Notes: a model not told the origin generated them from the letters alone. Counted from the first letter of the stretch, positions 24,533-38,039 are shown. The stretch: 64,000 nucleotides of DNA from Nissolia schottii (GCA_003254905.1 QANU01058279.1:1-64000); one strand, 5' to 3'. Numbers and translations are program-made.

Positions 24533-27500
24533 TAAGTATGAGACAAGAAAGTTTGAGGACAAATGAACACTTAATCATTCCTTTTATTTTTTATTTTTTA
24601 TTTTTTGTGTACGAGCTCGTGGGAGTACCAAATGTCAGCGCGTCTGACCACAAAATTGGGAACATTTAATGCTGAGCCAATTCGTTCAACTATCCTGTCA
24701 ATGAGGGTTTTGAATTGGATTTATTACCTATATATGGCCCAAATGATTTATTTTTTATAATATAATTCATGTAAAAAATTTATATTTGTATGAGTCTGAA
24801 TTTGTAATAGGTTATGACAAATTCAAACTCTCAGACATTTTTTTTAAAATTTTTAATAAAGTCTGAATTCGTCACAGGGTGTAGCAAATTCATATTCTGG
24901 AATCTGAATTTGCCACCCCAGCAAGAAAAAAAGTCTGAATCTATAACATTATATGATGAATTCAGATTTTTTTTTTAAAAAAGTATTTGAATTAGCCACA
25001 AGGTGTGGCAAATTCATACTTTTTTTTATATAAATATCTGAATTGGTCATAGGGTGTGGCGAATTCAGATTCTAACCCATATAATTATAATTTTTTATTT
25101 CAAGCCATATTTTGATATATAACTTATACCAGAGTCATAGAAATAGAAATAGAAATGCAGAGAGGTCTTTTGAATTCGTCTCCCCCATCTTATCTTTGAT
25201 GTCTCTTGTTTCAGTACGTGCTCGTTTATTCGCAGCTACCCTCTTTGCCTTCAATATAATATATATCTAATGATTTCTTCTTTTATTTAATTAGTGAAAT
25301 ACATTTATTTCCAACCTATCATTTTCTGATCTTATACTGTTTGAAAAAACTCAACCTTTGTCGGGTCGTGTCATGTGAAGTTTGAAAATTCGAAGATGTT
25401 TGCGATTTCCGTTTTTCTCTTACTCACATCCGTGTTTCACGTAACCATGACTTATCTAAAACATAAAAGGTTATGTTTGATTTTTTATATAAGATTAAAG
25501 TATAAAAATATGAGATAAAGTCATAAAAATAGAGACATATAATATTTTGTTTAGTGATAATGTATATAACATATTTATTCGTATTTATATCTTGTTTGGT
25601 TCAATAGAAATAAGATAGAAAATACATTTTAAATGAATTAAAATACTCTTATTACATTAATTTAATAAATTTTTTAAAAAAAACATATTATCATACTCTA
25701 AAAGATTGTGCCTCGTGTTTTGCCCTTATGTCACAGCAAAATGGAGGTACAAAAAGTACATAAATTTTTGTAACTGTCTTAATAAATAAATAAGATTTTT
25801 ATCCCTGTGTCTCAATATTTTTATTTTGTCTCAATAAATAAACACTACCAAAGAGAACTTTGCTAGCCCAAAAGATTATTAGGATAGCTTTGTTTCATTT
25901 AGGCGTTCTTTAGTCTCATTAAGGTTAGGAGTACATCAGTTTTGTTAGTGTATAATCATTGTTTAACGTTTGTATTGTATATCTATTGACATTAAATGTA
26001 TAAACTTTTACATTTACAAACTTTTTTTATACATATGCACAAATATTTTTTATATACAAAACCAAATTAAATCAGAGTTACAACGCATTAAATAGTGAAA
26101 AATAATTATCCGTTCTCTATCTTACTCCTTATTAGAAGAAGCAAGAAGAAAGCATGGCTGTTGTGAAGTGAATGAAAAATTGATTTACAATTACAGTGTT
26201 CTGTACACAGCAGGGCTTATATACAGGGAAAGTTGTCCACCGTATTTCCTACTAAAAGGGGTGCATAGAAGCATTTCCCATAACAACCGTAACAAAACCA
26301 ACGGCTAGTTAAAACAGAACAAAACTGCATACAAAATTGGATCAGTGTGCAGTGCAATTAAGCCCCCTCCCTAATCATCCTCACAATCATTATGCTGAAT
26401 TCGTATTACTCCTCACTCACACTATGCGCATGGACCCACTTGCTATAATGCACAAATATTTTAAAATAGATGTATAAATTTTTAAATTGACGTGCATAAA
26501 CTTTTTAACAAGCAGAAATAAATAATAAGACATAAAATAAACGAAAACAAAGAATAAGAAAATTTTAGTACTTATTTGCACAAAATTTTAAACAATCAAA
26601 ACAAATATATATAACAAAAATGAAAATGAAGAAGAAAACTCTGTTGCTCATATGCACAAACTTTTAACAATCAGAAAAATTAAAAAATTGCACAAAGAAA
26701 TATGGAAATGAAAACTCTGAAATTCATAACTTCTTGCAAAGAAAAAAAATGAAGAAAAAAATGAAGGAAGAGTGAGACGAGAAGAGAGAATAAAAAAGAA
26801 TAGGAGAAGGAGAACAAGAGGAGCATGAGAGAGTCAGGGAGGGTGGAAGATATAAGAGAGAAAATGTACATTTAATGTGATGGTAGATTGATAATAGAAA
26901 AATGGTGTATAAAAAACCTTTTTCTTTTATATATTATGGGAGCTTCGAGGCCAAGTAGAGTTATATTATAAGAATAATTTATAGAATAGCATTTCAAAAA
27001 TCCATTATTGATTTTTTGGTTTTAAGTTGAGTATAGTAAAAATGTTTTACATTAATTAATTGTAGCCTAAGTGGATTATATATAAGTGCAAAAATTTATA
27101 AACTCATTATTTTAATATGTTTTGGATCAAAATATAACATTTGACTTATTTGTATAATTTTTCACTTAACTCATTGATATTAATTTCTTTAAATTATGGG
27201 CTCCTCACCCAACAAATAGTATCAGAGGGGATGGCTCGAGTGGATAGGTGTAAAATTCACTTATGTGATTTTTGGCTTCAAAAGATAATAGAGACAAACA
27301 AATAGTTATATCTTGAATGAAGTTGGACAATCCCACATTCATTGTTATTGTCGCATCTATTCAAGAATTTCACCAAATCCTAGACGGATATTTTCCTCGC
27401 CAGCTTCTGAAGAAAGGCATTTATGGTGAAAATGTGTGAATGAGTCCAAGTTAATTTTGGTTTTTGATACCCCACCGACACAATTTTTGGTTCTCGATCA

Positions 27501-28104
27501 AACTGGAGGATTCTAATTTGGTCATTGTTGAGCAAGTGATCAATTTAGTCATTAAATCTTGTTTAGCTAAAATATAATGAAGGGTTGAGATTTCATTTGA
27601 AAAATAATTATATGATAATTTACTTTTATATTTTTATAATATTTTTATTTAATTTGCTGATTTTACCCTTTATCACATTTTGATTTTATTTTTTTAATCT
27701 TTGTAGCTAATCTTATGAACCTTTCTTTCACCATCCCTCTCCCCTCCCTACTCCCGCAATACTGTCACCGCCATCACTACCACCCCGTCATCACCGTCAT
27801 TGTCGCCTTCGCCTACACAAGCCTCTTCTTATCATACCAACATCAAAATGCAGAGAACATTAACTCATCAACAACTCAAATCTCAGGTGGCTTTCTCTAG
27901 TTCCTTCTTCATCAACTCACAATTAGTTTACCCATAAAAATTATAGCAATCACAACCACAACAAAAAATAATCCATAAAAACAAAAAATTTCACAACAAA
28001 TTTTTATTTTAACAAACAAGAAAATTAGGATTGTTATATATATATATATATATAAAGAAATTAAATTGAATATTTTTGGGTTGCTCGACTAAGAAGACGA
28101 AAGG
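24533..28104. other. Upstream part of GRP unit 2 with element remnants
   Basis: No gene is seen. 25150-25450 matches units 1 and 4. 24840-25080 repeats a 'tctgaatt.g.cacagggtgt(a/g)g(c)aaattca' phrase several times. 25960-26930 is an AT-rich block with 'tgcacaaa.ttt' motifs and CT-rich (inverted) ends, similar in design to 60530-61300. Inside it, 26120-26390 looks like an inverted LTR fragment (inverted strand 'tatataagccctgctg...cattca'). 27405-27480 matches 40260-40330. Confidence 0.45.
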
Positions 28105-28235
28105 AGGAGGGTTGATAAAATGTTCAAGCAGTCTACTTTGTCTACGTAGCAAGTTGATAAAATGTTCAATAAATGCTACTTCATTTTCATAGCCTACAAT
28201 TGTTTACCATTTACACTCAACATGGTTCTGTACTA
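28105..28235 (+). promoter_or_regulatory. Relic GRP2 promoter module
   Basis: Holds 'tctacgtagcaagttgataaaatgttcaataaatgc...cattttcatagcctacaattgtttaccatttacactcaacatgg', as before GRP3 and GRP4, but the core promoter, TATA box and exon 1 that should follow are missing. Confidence 0.65.
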
Positions 28236-28510
28236 GAGCGGGAGTCAAGCAAGCTAGTCCCCCTCATTTAATCTGTGAGTTAAATGAGTTGGTTAAACCA
28301 ACTTTTTAAATTCGTTAATCAAATTTTATAATTTAGTTTTGTTTATATAATATGAGTAAATTAATTAATTTCTAAGTTGTATTTATTTTAATATTAATTT
28401 GTATTTATTTGTAGCACAATTGTTTTTTTTAATTCCCTCCACATACATGATTAAGTCAACAACAAAAAATCACACATGTGAGGAAATGCATAGTTATATA
28501 TTAATTTAAC

Positions 28511-28741
28511 AAAAATGTTACATGTACATCTAATTTCATACACTTGTATATACACCATTAATAATGCACAAACTTTATTCTTACGATTCGAGTACACAAA
28601 CATTACAAACTTGTAAATGATACTCTCAACTATACTTAATTAAGTACACAAATATTACATGAGTTAAAACACAAACTTTATGTATATAAGTACGAGGTAT
28701 ATGTGTGGGATATGATTTTTGGTGTGCACGTAGCAGGACTC
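28511..28741. mobile_element. 231-bp MITE (family M) just upstream of GRP2 exon 2
   Basis: Flanked by TAATTTAAC / TAATTTAAT (8 of 9 identical). Left end aaaaatgttacatgtacatc, right end inverted GAGTCCTGCTACGTGCACACC, with inner 'atgcacaaacttta' and 'acaaacatta' motifs. Same family as 39764, 40439 and 45892. Confidence 0.8.
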
Positions 28742-28782
28742 TAATTTAATATGTTCATGGTCCATATATATGTGTTTTGCAG

Positions 28783-29027
28783 CTGAAGTGACTGATGCCA
28801 AATATGGTGGCTACCACAACGGCGGCGGTGGCTACCACAATGGTGGCGGTGGATACCAAAACGGTGGTGGCTACAACGGTGGCGGTGGCTACCACAACGG
28901 CGGGGGCTACCACAACGGTGGTGGGTACCACAACGGCGGTGGAGGAGGGTACCACAACGGCGGCGGCGGCAGATACCACGGAGGTGAAGCTGTTGATACC
29001 AAAACTGAGGCTAAGCCTCAAAACTGA
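28783..29027 (+). pseudogene. GRP2: Gly/Tyr/His-rich exon 2 without exon 1
   Basis: An acceptor (ttttgcag) and an intact exon 2 remain: EVTDAKYGG, eight YHNGGGG-type units with YQN and YN variants, then GGEAVDTKTEAKPQN and stop. No leader exon with a signal peptide lies between the relic promoter (28105) and the acceptor, and the 3' UTR diverges right after 'tgatgaatcc', with no AATAAA at the usual distance. The repeat frame is unbroken, so loss of the 5' half may be recent, or the exon may be used from an unseen leader. Called a truncated gene. Confidence 0.75.
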
Positions 29028-29489
29028 TGAATCCTTAAGGGTGTGAATGTTACCAATTCACTTCTCCATTTTCTTGTCTCTACTACTGGTTTCTATCATT
29101 TCTATTCTATTCTATTTCATGTCAACAAAGGTCAACACAAGTAACACACTGTGAAGCCATTACTAATTTGTGTGGTACCTTACTGAGGTTGCATTATTTA
29201 TTTACCATATGGGTCTTCCGTGGATCAGGATGGTATTCACTTAATTAACAGAATAGGATATTAAAGTAATAGGCCAGACAAAATTAGAAATAGTAAGTTC
29301 TTTTATATTAGTTTCATTTATATAACAGTGAAAATCTGTGTATGTGTATATGTTATTTTACATTTTCAGTTTATGCCATTTGGTAAACGGCAAGGTATTA
29401 CATTAATGATGAATGCCTTATAATTTTGAGCGTGATTAGCGAGCATTATTACGTGTCTTTCCCTATTTTTTTTTTATATTTTTCTTTTA

Positions 29490-29790
29490 ATATAGGAAGT
29501 ATCAATGATGGTTTAAAACTGTCGTTAATATTATTTTTTTAATAATGTTTCCTTTTACCAACCGTTATAACCACTGCAACATTATAAGCTTAAATTCATA
29601 TTCGTGTATAGCCGCGATTCAAACCGTCACTAGTTATTTTGCAGTGGTTGATGAATCCAGCTGTAGAATGATTTGCCGACACTCAGGTTTGCAGTGGAAA
29701 GCAAACCGCTGCAAAAATATGTTTAGCGGCGGTTTTAACTGCCGCAAAAGCTATTTTAAATTGCTACAAGATTTTTTTTTTGTTGTAGCG
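29490..29790. mobile_element. CACTA-type (En/Spm) terminal fragment
   Basis: The right edge read inverted is CGCTACAACAAAAAAAAAAT, one base from the classic CACTACAACAAAA terminus. Subterminal words such as 'gcggcggttttaactgccgcaaaa' are typical of plant CACTA ends. The left end was not located, and open frames here are not genes. Confidence 0.5.
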
Positions 29791-31375
29791 ATAGTTGCTA
29801 TAGGAAAAACCAAAATTAACTTTCAAAGAAGAAATGCCAATGGATAAATAATATACTTTCTAATCTCAACTAACTTCTAAGCAAGACCATAAATCTCATT
29901 AACATTTGAGAATTGATCATCGAAAGAATTGATCATTGAAACACATATCCAATATAAAATTCTTCAATTGACTATCAAGTGCCAAAAGCTAAGTAGTAAA
30001 AAAAAAAACTTCAAATGGATAAAATTAAAATGATTGTTAAGTTCTTGAAGTTGTCTACCAATCACTTGATATAATAGTTCCACTGCAAATTTGAGATCTT
30101 TTGAACTTACTCATTGACTTCCCTTGCATCACAAACATATCATCCATATTTGTCTCCACACACTATTCAATTATTTATATCATGTAATGATTGCATTAAA
30201 AAAAATAAAAAAATTAATTAATTTCTTTCAATAATTTTTTATTTTAATGTGAGGGCAATGTTGGTCAATTAGTGAAATCAAGGTTAGTTAATTAGTGAGA
30301 AAAATATATCATCTAATGAAAATAAAACTCTCTCTCTCTATGTTTATATTTTAGTAAAAAAAAAAAGAAAATCAATCGGGGCATGTGCCCCCACAATTAA
30401 TGCAGAATGTGAATTTGTCATAGTTTTGATATTATAAAGGCTATTTTAATATTATCTCTAAGTAATGTGAAACTTTATTATATCACCTCTACTAACACCA
30501 AATAATTTTAGAATGATATAGATAATTTATGTTATTTTATAGTTTTTACAAAGAAAAATTCGTGTGTAATCAAGTGACATCATATTGGATATGTTGTTTA
30601 TCACACTTAAATTGACATTTATGTTTAAGTGGTTCCCCCAACGCAAAGACTAAAATGTCATTCTTTATATAGAGTAAAATATCTTTAACAGGACATAAGA
30701 TGCTTTATGACTACACAAAAGATTTCATTTGTTATTATGCAAAGTTTTGATAGTCAACGAACTTAAGGCCATTATTAAGGAATAACAAGTGATTTTTTTT
30801 TAATATATATGTTTAGTTTTAGTTTTCATTTCTAATTTATATTTTCAAAATTTTTTATTTTTAGGATTCTACCCAGAAAATGATAAAAATAGAAAATAAA
30901 AACAAAAATTAAATTTTATAATTTTTATGATTTCTTTCACAAAATTTTCAAAATAAAAAATTCTAAAAAATGAAACCCGAATACGAAAACTGAATTCACC
31001 TTTAACTTTTCCAATCAAAACTGGTATTTCCTTGGATCCTTAAGTCAATATATGTTAGCAAAAACCCAAATAATTAACATTGATGTGATGGCCACGTGGG
31101 TTTCAAGTAGCTACTTTGCATGTGATTCGTAGCAAGTTGACAAATGTTCAGACTTCCGACAACAATAATTAATGTTACTTCATTTTCATAGCCTACAATT
31201 GTTTACCATTTACACTCAAGATTGAGCGGGAGACCATGAGAGGATTTTCAGGCCTAGTGTTACTCCATTTAATTACAGATACAGATTAGATAAGGTATAA
31301 TTAATACAGGCTACTGTCCCAACTACTACCAAGTTGATTGATATGTGCTTTGTCCTCTATCTCTCCCTCAACTCC
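29791..31375. other. AT-rich upstream part of GRP unit 3
   Basis: No gene is seen. 30490-30630 matches 4850-5010 and 42150-42290. 31090-31320 is the GRP promoter module ('ccacgtgggtttcaagtagctac', 'gtagcaagttgacaaatgttc', 'cattttcatagcctacaattg'). Confidence 0.5.
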
Positions 31376-31383
31376 TATATATA
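31376..31383 (+). promoter_or_regulatory. TATA box of GRP3
   Basis: TATATATA in the conserved 'ctcaactcctatatataggcaacactctccca' block. Confidence 0.75.
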
Positions 31384-31464
31384 GGCAACACTCTCCCACG
31401 TTCTTTCTCATCCTTCACTACTAAACATCGTATTTGAATATCGATCTTTCTACTGAGAACAGAA

Positions 31465-32415
31465 ATGGGTTCAAAAGAAGTAACACTCATCCTAGGCCTG
31501 CTGGCCATGGTTCTTGCTATCTCCTCAGCTGTGGCAACTAGGAACTTAGCTGAGGCTTCCTCTGAAAAGGGTGAGAACTTAAATTGCACTTTTGCATTAT
31601 ATATTCGTTCTTATGAGCATTTCTTAAGTCAACAAATTTATCCTACAAGATGGATCTTCCTATTACTTTTTTTTCCCAAAATATTTGTTAGTTAATTAGA
31701 TACATTCATTTAAGAATGTATTGATTTTGTCTAGTGATAAATAATTTGAAGTTGATAGCGTATTATTAGATTATGATATGGACTCTCGTTATTTGATGAG
31801 AATGAGAATGAAATTTGCTTATTTATATGATGATTTCTTGTTAAAAAAAACTTATATATTTAAAGGGGGTCATCGTAAAATTAATAAACCCTAGTTAAAG
31901 TATATTGTCTTTTAATTTTTCCTTCACGTACATGATCAAGTGAATCAACAACCCATAATTTTCAATATGAGGAAATGCATGATCATTAATTTGATATATA
32001 TGTTTTTGCAGCTGAAGTTGCTGATGCCAAATATGGTGGCTACCACAACGGCGGTGGGGGCTACCACAATGGTGGTGGTGGATACCATAACGGCGGTGGC
32101 TACCACAACGGCGGCGGTGGATACCACAACGGCGGTGGGGGCTACCACAATGGTGGTGGTGGATACAATGGCGGTGGTGGTTACCACAATGGCGGTGGTG
32201 GTTACCACAACGGAGGCGGTGGGGGTTACCACAATGGCGGTGGGGGATACCACAACGGAGGCGGTGGGTACCACAACGGAGGCGGTGGGTACCACAACGG
32301 CGGCGGCGGTGGATATCACAACGGTGGAGGAGGATACCACCACGGCGGCGGCGGCGGCGGATACCACGGAGGTGAAGCTGTTGATACCAAAACTGAGGCT
32401 AAACCTCAAAACTGA
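31465..32415 (+). CDS. GRP3: secreted Gly/Tyr/His-rich protein with the longest repeat array
   Basis: Exon 1 is 31465-31570 and exon 2 is 32012-32415 (GT-AG, phase 1); the product is 169 aa. The signal peptide (MGSKEVTLILGLLAMVLAISSAVATR) is followed by NLAEASSEK, EVADAKYGG, fifteen YHNGGGG-type units (one YN, one YHH), a final YHGG and the tail EAVDTKTEAKPQN. Length differences from GRP1 and GRP4 come almost only from unit number. Upstream it has the shared promoter module and TATA box; downstream an AATAAA (32502-32507). Same proposed role as GRP1: apoplastic or wall protein of the legume stress-induced GRP type (inference). No cysteine is present. Confidence 0.88.
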
Positions 32416-32501
32416 TGAATCCGAGGCAGTGTTGTGTTTGCTGTTGCTGTCTTGCTTTTCTGCACTATGTAGTAATGTGTTATGTTATAGCGTTTTGTAT
32501 G

Positions 32502-32507
32502 AATAAA
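32502..32507 (+). terminator. Polyadenylation signal of GRP3
   Basis: AATAAA in 'gtatgaataaagctctta'. Confidence 0.7.
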
Positions 32508-32670
32508 GCTCTTACGAAAGAGGCATAGGAACAAGTGACTGGAGACTGTAACATTGCCACTATGTAAAATCCTACTATAGTACATCAAATATATGTTCGA
32601 TACATTAGTCTTTATGTGATTATTAAATATTCTCACTACGTAAGTTTATGTGATATGGTCACTATATAAG

Positions 32671-33162
32671 TTTTTAAAGAGGGGGTAATGCAGCTGTTTT
32701 GGTCCTTAAAATTTAAAATTGATTTATTAATTTTAAAATTGTAAGTTGTAGGTTAAGTTAGTCTTTTATTATGATTATTGTATTGTCACATTTTTATTAA
32801 TTTATCACGTTAAAAGGGAATGAAACAATAATTAAGACTTAAATGAGTTGTAATTGCACTTGAATTACAACTAAGGTTGCCAAAATAATTATAGTGGTAA
32901 ATGAATTTACAATAGTAATTAAGATTTGTAGCGTGTTGTCACAACTATATTTTTAGCTTTTAGTGTCTCAACACAATCTCAGTTGTTATTACATTCTAAT
33001 TTAATATGAAAAATTAGTGAAAATATGATAATACAATAATGATAATAAATTGAGAAACAAATTTAACTTACAACTTATAATTTTAAAAATTAAAAAATAA
33101 GACTTAGATGACTCAGATTTATACTTTCAAAGACTAAAATGAGCCTCCTCCCTCTTTAAAAA
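32671..33162. mobile_element. 492-bp fold-back element
   Basis: The ends pair as TTTTTAAAGAGGGGG and, inverted, TTTTTAAAGAGGGAGG. Inside, 'aaattttaaaattgtaagttgtaggttaa' pairs with its inverted counterpart around 33060-33100, giving arms of about 130 bp. No clear target-site duplication and no gene. Confidence 0.6.
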
Positions 33163-34939
33163 TGAAAAACATCATCGGGATTCATCCTTTCGTTGATCAA
33201 AGTTTGAAAATTGTGTTATTCGCACAGTAAATTTACCTTGGGCAGTAGAGGTGTTCATGGATCTGATATATCCAGAACCAAACCTGATCCAGACTAAAAC
33301 CGTTTTTTATATTTGGTTCTCAGAACCAAACCAATTTAAATGCGACAGAACCGGTTTCGAACGGATATCTTGAGACTGAATGTGTGAAAGAGGGCTTTGC
33401 AGTTCTCTGCCCTCAAAAATGATCTTTTTTTTTAAAGTAAATTTAGTTTAATGAAATTGGATTATGAACTTCACCTCTTGCAATTCTTTTTGGAACTGCA
33501 GAGAAGAGGATCCAATTCCATTTCTCACTTTCAACTACGCCAAGATTGATATTTAGCGGCAAATATTTAGTGATCGTAGTGCTTTTGCCGGTAATTACTC
33601 GGATGAACTTTTCCTGCCAATACCTATTAGCCACAGTCTTCTTTGTTAGGTGCCACCCTTTCATAACACTAGCTTATTCATATTCATTTCTTTTTTTTTT
33701 TTTAAAAGATAAAAAACCCGCAGAACCTTGCAACCCCTTTCCTCCTCCGCACGCCACGGCGGCGGGGTACTACTTATCAAAAATGTTTTTAAATGGTGGT
33801 AGGCCTAAAGTTTGGTAAGCCTACTTTTATATATATATATATATATGTTTACTAAAAATCTATTGTCTGACTTATTTATTATGACATGTTATTATGACCT
33901 GTTTATCAGTTTAATATTTAAATAAAACTTCAACATCCATATATCAAAAATATAATAGATCAACAAAAATTTAAATTGTAATAATAATTTAATATTTAAA
34001 TAAAAATTCATACATCAATACAAATTGCAACTCCATAGATAAAAAAAGGTTCAATTATCAACAACATAAATTTAAACTTCCAATAATGAAACATCTAAAC
34101 ACATTAGTCTAACACAAACAATTAAATAAAACATACATAAACAACATGAACACATGCCTGATTTGTTTATTCACCGCTACACATGAGCAAGCATGTATGA
34201 TTGCATTGCAATTTTTCATCTTTTAATGTGAGAATGAGAAATAAAATAAAGATATAGTTCTTTAATTTAGGATTTTTAAAAAACAAAAATTAAAATAATA
34301 AAATTATATTAATAAATATGTTTGCATAAAATATCACAAAAAATAATACTAACAGGCGTTGCCTTGATATGTTAATTATCTCCAGCTCGAGTACATGTAC
34401 ATTCATTTTTTCTACATATATTGACAGACATTTTTCGCATTTGTCACGCAGAAACAAATATAAAACAAAAATGAAATGAAAATGACAAATAAGAAAATTT
34501 TGGTACTCACTTACACAAACTTTTAAACAAGAATGTACAAACTTTTTTAGATACATGCACAAACTTTTGAACAACAAAAAAAAATATGATCGAAACGAAA
34601 TTGAATACAAACACGAAGAAGAAAACTTTGGTATTAATGTACACAAACTTTTGAATAATAATACAAAAAAATTTCTACGTATATGTAAAAACTTTTTAAA
34701 AATTGGAAACGAATATTATATAATGGGCATGAAAACAAAAATGATGACCAAAAAAAAAAAAACCTTGACACACACATACGAATAAATGCATAGACTTTTT
34801 TTTAATCATATATGTACAAATTTTTAAACTACCAAAAATAAAAATATATTATTCAAACTTCTTATATTAAGAACACTTCACTTACTCACTATTTATTTAT
34901 TTATTAAATGAAATTTTTATGGAAGTGACACAGATACAA
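33163..34939. other. AT-rich spacer with element remnants
   Basis: No gene supported. 33245-33370 has 'aaccaaacc...gaaccggttt' phrases common in plant repeats. 34500-34830 carries repeated 'gcacaaacttttgaa' motifs like the 25960-26930 block. Confidence 0.45.
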
Positions 34940-35622
34940 TGAATATAATGAGTTTTTTTTGCTCTTTTGCCCCTGTTACTAGAACTAACTATCAAAATAC
35001 CCCGTTTTAAAACATATAACTAAACTACCCCTATTTTGGCTGACGTGGACGCCACGAGACGCGTGGACGTCCACGTCAGATTCGCCAACACGATTGGCGA
35101 TTTCAGTAAAAAATAGAAAAACATTATAACACTGAATTCGCCAACACAGTTGGAGAATTTATAGCAAACCCCAAAACCCACTTTCCACTAAAATCGCCAA
35201 CATGTTTGGCGAAACCATCCTCGCATCCTATAAATTCAGCCTTCCCCCCAATTCTCCAACACTCCTCTCATTTGCTAAAATTCACCTTATCTCTCTAGAA
35301 TTTCCTCTCTCTAGAATTCCAGAGCACCTGCCGCGACCGCTGCTCCACTTCGATCGGCTCATTAGCATTTGTAAGTTTTTACTTATGCAATATTTATTTG
35401 TTTAATCAATAGTTTTTCGTGCTGATTATAACATTGTAGTTTTTTTGCTGTTTATAACATTGTATGTTATATGTATGGAGTTGTTATCTACATTACTATA
35501 ATATAATATGTATGCTGTTGTTGTGCGTCTAAATTGATGTTGTTGTGACATGTATATATTTAGGGAATAGATAAATTCTTGTTGTATTTGTTATAGATTA
35601 CACGCATGGATTGTTGACGTAC

Positions 35623-35875
35623 AACATGTAAACCCTATACCTAACCCTAAACCCCAGCACAAAACCGTAATCCCTAACACCTGAAACTCTGCCCTAACCC
35701 TAAATCCTAACCCAGACAAATAAAACCAGAGCCTAAAGCCTAAACAGAAATATGTAAGCCCTAAACTGTTTCCCTGTCCCCAAAACCCTAAACCTTAGCC
35801 CTAAACCCAAACCCTTAAACCCTAGATACTAACCCAAAACTCTAAACTCTATCCCAAGACTATAAACCCTATAAT
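35623..35875. repeat. Telomere-like (CCCTAAA) tract, left terminal repeat of MULE 2
   Basis: Degenerate 'ccctaaaccc' and 'aacccta' units, inverted relative to 38040-38440. They probably lie in a 5' UTR intron: a donor-like 'catttgtaagt' is at about 35370 and an acceptor-like 'ttgtaaacag' ends at 36140. Confidence 0.7.
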
Positions 35876-36149
35876 GTCAGTTTTTTATGTATAAGTTGCT
35901 ATTGTTGTAGCATGTGTGGATTGTTGCTATTGTTGTGGCATGTATGGATTGTTGCTGTTGTTGTGGTATGCGTGGATTGTTGCTGTTGTTTGTGGTGTGT
36001 GTAGATTGTTGAATAGATTTATTGAATAGATAGATTACTGCTAAATGTTTGTGGTATATTGTTGTGTGCTGTTGTTTGTGGTATGTTGTTGTATGCTGTA
36101 TGTGTGTATGTATGTTTGACGGGTAATGTGTTGTAAACAGAATTACAAA

Positions 36150-37440
36150 ATGGTCAAACCCCTTGTTGTATTTGTTCATTCTAATGGGAGAATGTACGAG
36201 GGTGCACGTGGTTTGATGTATGATGGGCCTATGCCAAAGTCTTTCATGATTAGGAAGGGCATGCGTGTTGAGGATTTGAAGAGGAAAATATTTTTGAAAT
36301 TAAGGCTGGCACAGAATCAAGTTATATCAAGAATGGTTTATCGTCTAACGCACGGGTCGGATGCGGAGGCGAAATTTTATGGTTATGACATGGTTGATGA
36401 TGATGACATTGATTGCATGATAGATGTGTTTGAAGCTAGTCCACATGAGTTTATGGATCTTTTCGTCGAAATAGAGAGAAGGGAAGGAGAGAGTAGTCAT
36501 GTGCACCTAGAAAGTGGTCCTACAGATCCTAACTGGACGCAATAGTCACTGAGGTGTTTAGCCCCCGTGCTTGAAGAAGTGATCCCATCCGAAAACCTTG
36601 CCGCCTGTAATGCCCCACTTACAACTGCACCCAATATCAGAGACGTGTTGTCTGACACAAGTAATGATGATGAGGTGTTGCCTGCTGCTACAGATGACAA
36701 TGTTGGTGATGTAAGTATGGACTCAGAAGATGATGTTGACACATACAGTGATGTGCGTCAAGTTTCCCCGATCTGCTCGGTGCCTACCATTGACCCTCCC
36801 ATTGGTGTGTACGCTAGCAATGTTCATCCAGCTAGTGTTAAGCCTGAAAATGTGTTTAGGCCTCCTTGTCCTCAGTTTTCAGAGATTGATTGGGAAGTTT
36901 TTGCTGGGACGCTGATAGCTTCGGCACTACTAAGTATGATGCTTGGAGTGGACATGGAGAGCTGTTTGTTGGATTGCAATTCCAACAAAAGATGCGGTAA
37001 AATCAGCTTTAGATCACTACTCTATCAAACGACACGAGATTATAAGGTTGATCAGTGTGATACACAGACTGACCGCTAAGTGTTCTTAGTTTGGGGATTC
37101 GTGCAATTGGCGGGTAAGGACAATCAACAACAAGAGATGTAATCAGTGGAAGATCTCTCAATACAGTAGTTCGCATACATGGTAAACATTGGTATGACAT
37201 AAGATCATAAGAAGTTACGGTCTGCGTTGGTCCAGAAATATATACAAGGCATGGTTAGAACACGACCTGATGTTGAGATATGCATGATACTTGAGAGGAT
37301 CAAGCATATTTTTGGTTACAATTTGTCCTATTGGAAGGCTTGGTTGGCGAAACAACGAGCTTGTACTGAGATATTTGGTGGTTGGGAGGAATTATACGAA
37401 AGTTGCCTCGACGGTTAGAGGCCATGAAACAGTTTATGCC
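36150..37440 (+). pseudogene. MULE transposase N-terminal region, copy 2, broken
   Basis: Starts MVKPLVVFVHSNGRMYEGARG, a PB1-like N-terminus, open to a TAG at 36543-36545 that replaces a Gln codon of copy 1 (WTQQSL). The same frame resumes for about 110 residues (VLEEVIPSENLAACNAPL... to IDWEVFAGT), then is lost to indels near 36907 and again in the MuDR domain. Copy-1-like segments appear in shifting frames (NNKRCNQWKISQYS; DVEICMILERIKHIFGYN; a FGGWEELYES-type motif at 37375). Similarity stops near 37470, where a short 'gataaac' repeat begins. Confidence 0.8.
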
Positions 37441-37592
37441 AGACACTATGGTCTTGTTGGAGATCGATAAACGATAAACAATAAACGATAAACACTGTCA
37501 TACAATACGTTTACATCACAGTAAAAATGTCAATACCGTAATCCAACTTGCTAACATGAAACCCTAAACAGTACTAACAAATCATACAATAA

Positions 37593-38018
37593 TCAACAAT
37601 CTATCACGAGCCCTGTATGGTCAGGATCCGAGGTGGGAGCCTGGTATGGATAGGTATATGGGTATGGGGGAGGGTAAAGGTATGGTGGCGGAGATGGGTA
37701 GGGGTATGCAGACGCTAGGTAAGGGTGAGGGTATGGTGGTGGTGGATAAGGGTATGGTGGTGACGTGGCAGCGGCTCTGTGGTTTTCCTCGTGGGGGGTA
37801 TCTGTGGTTTTCCTCGTGGCTCGCAGCATGCACTCTCCTAACTCGTAGGACCCTATCATGAGCCCCACTCCAAATATGCTGCGACGCATTACGTGGCTGT
37901 AGCTCAAGAACAGATGCGTCCTCTGGACCTGGTGTGATGTGATGAGCCATCCTATATGCTGTAATATACTGCAGATACACAAATATGTTAATGAATAATC
38001 ACTATCAAGTAATCTCAA
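37593..38018 (-). pseudogene. C-terminal fragment resembling plant mobile domain (MAIN-like) protein
   Basis: One minus frame reads AYRMAHHITPGPEDASVLEL.. and then ASQHIWSG..DRVLRVRR, typical of the C-terminal part of PMD/MAIN-like proteins of plants. The sequence then passes to a Pro/Tyr-rich tail (PYPYPPPPYPHPY) in a different frame, so at least one frameshift or intron lies between. PMD genes are often carried by Mutator-like elements. It runs opposite to the transposase remnant inside the same element. Assignment is from memory of the family. Confidence 0.5.
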
Positions 38019-38039
38019 GTAAAATGACTAGGTCAGATC

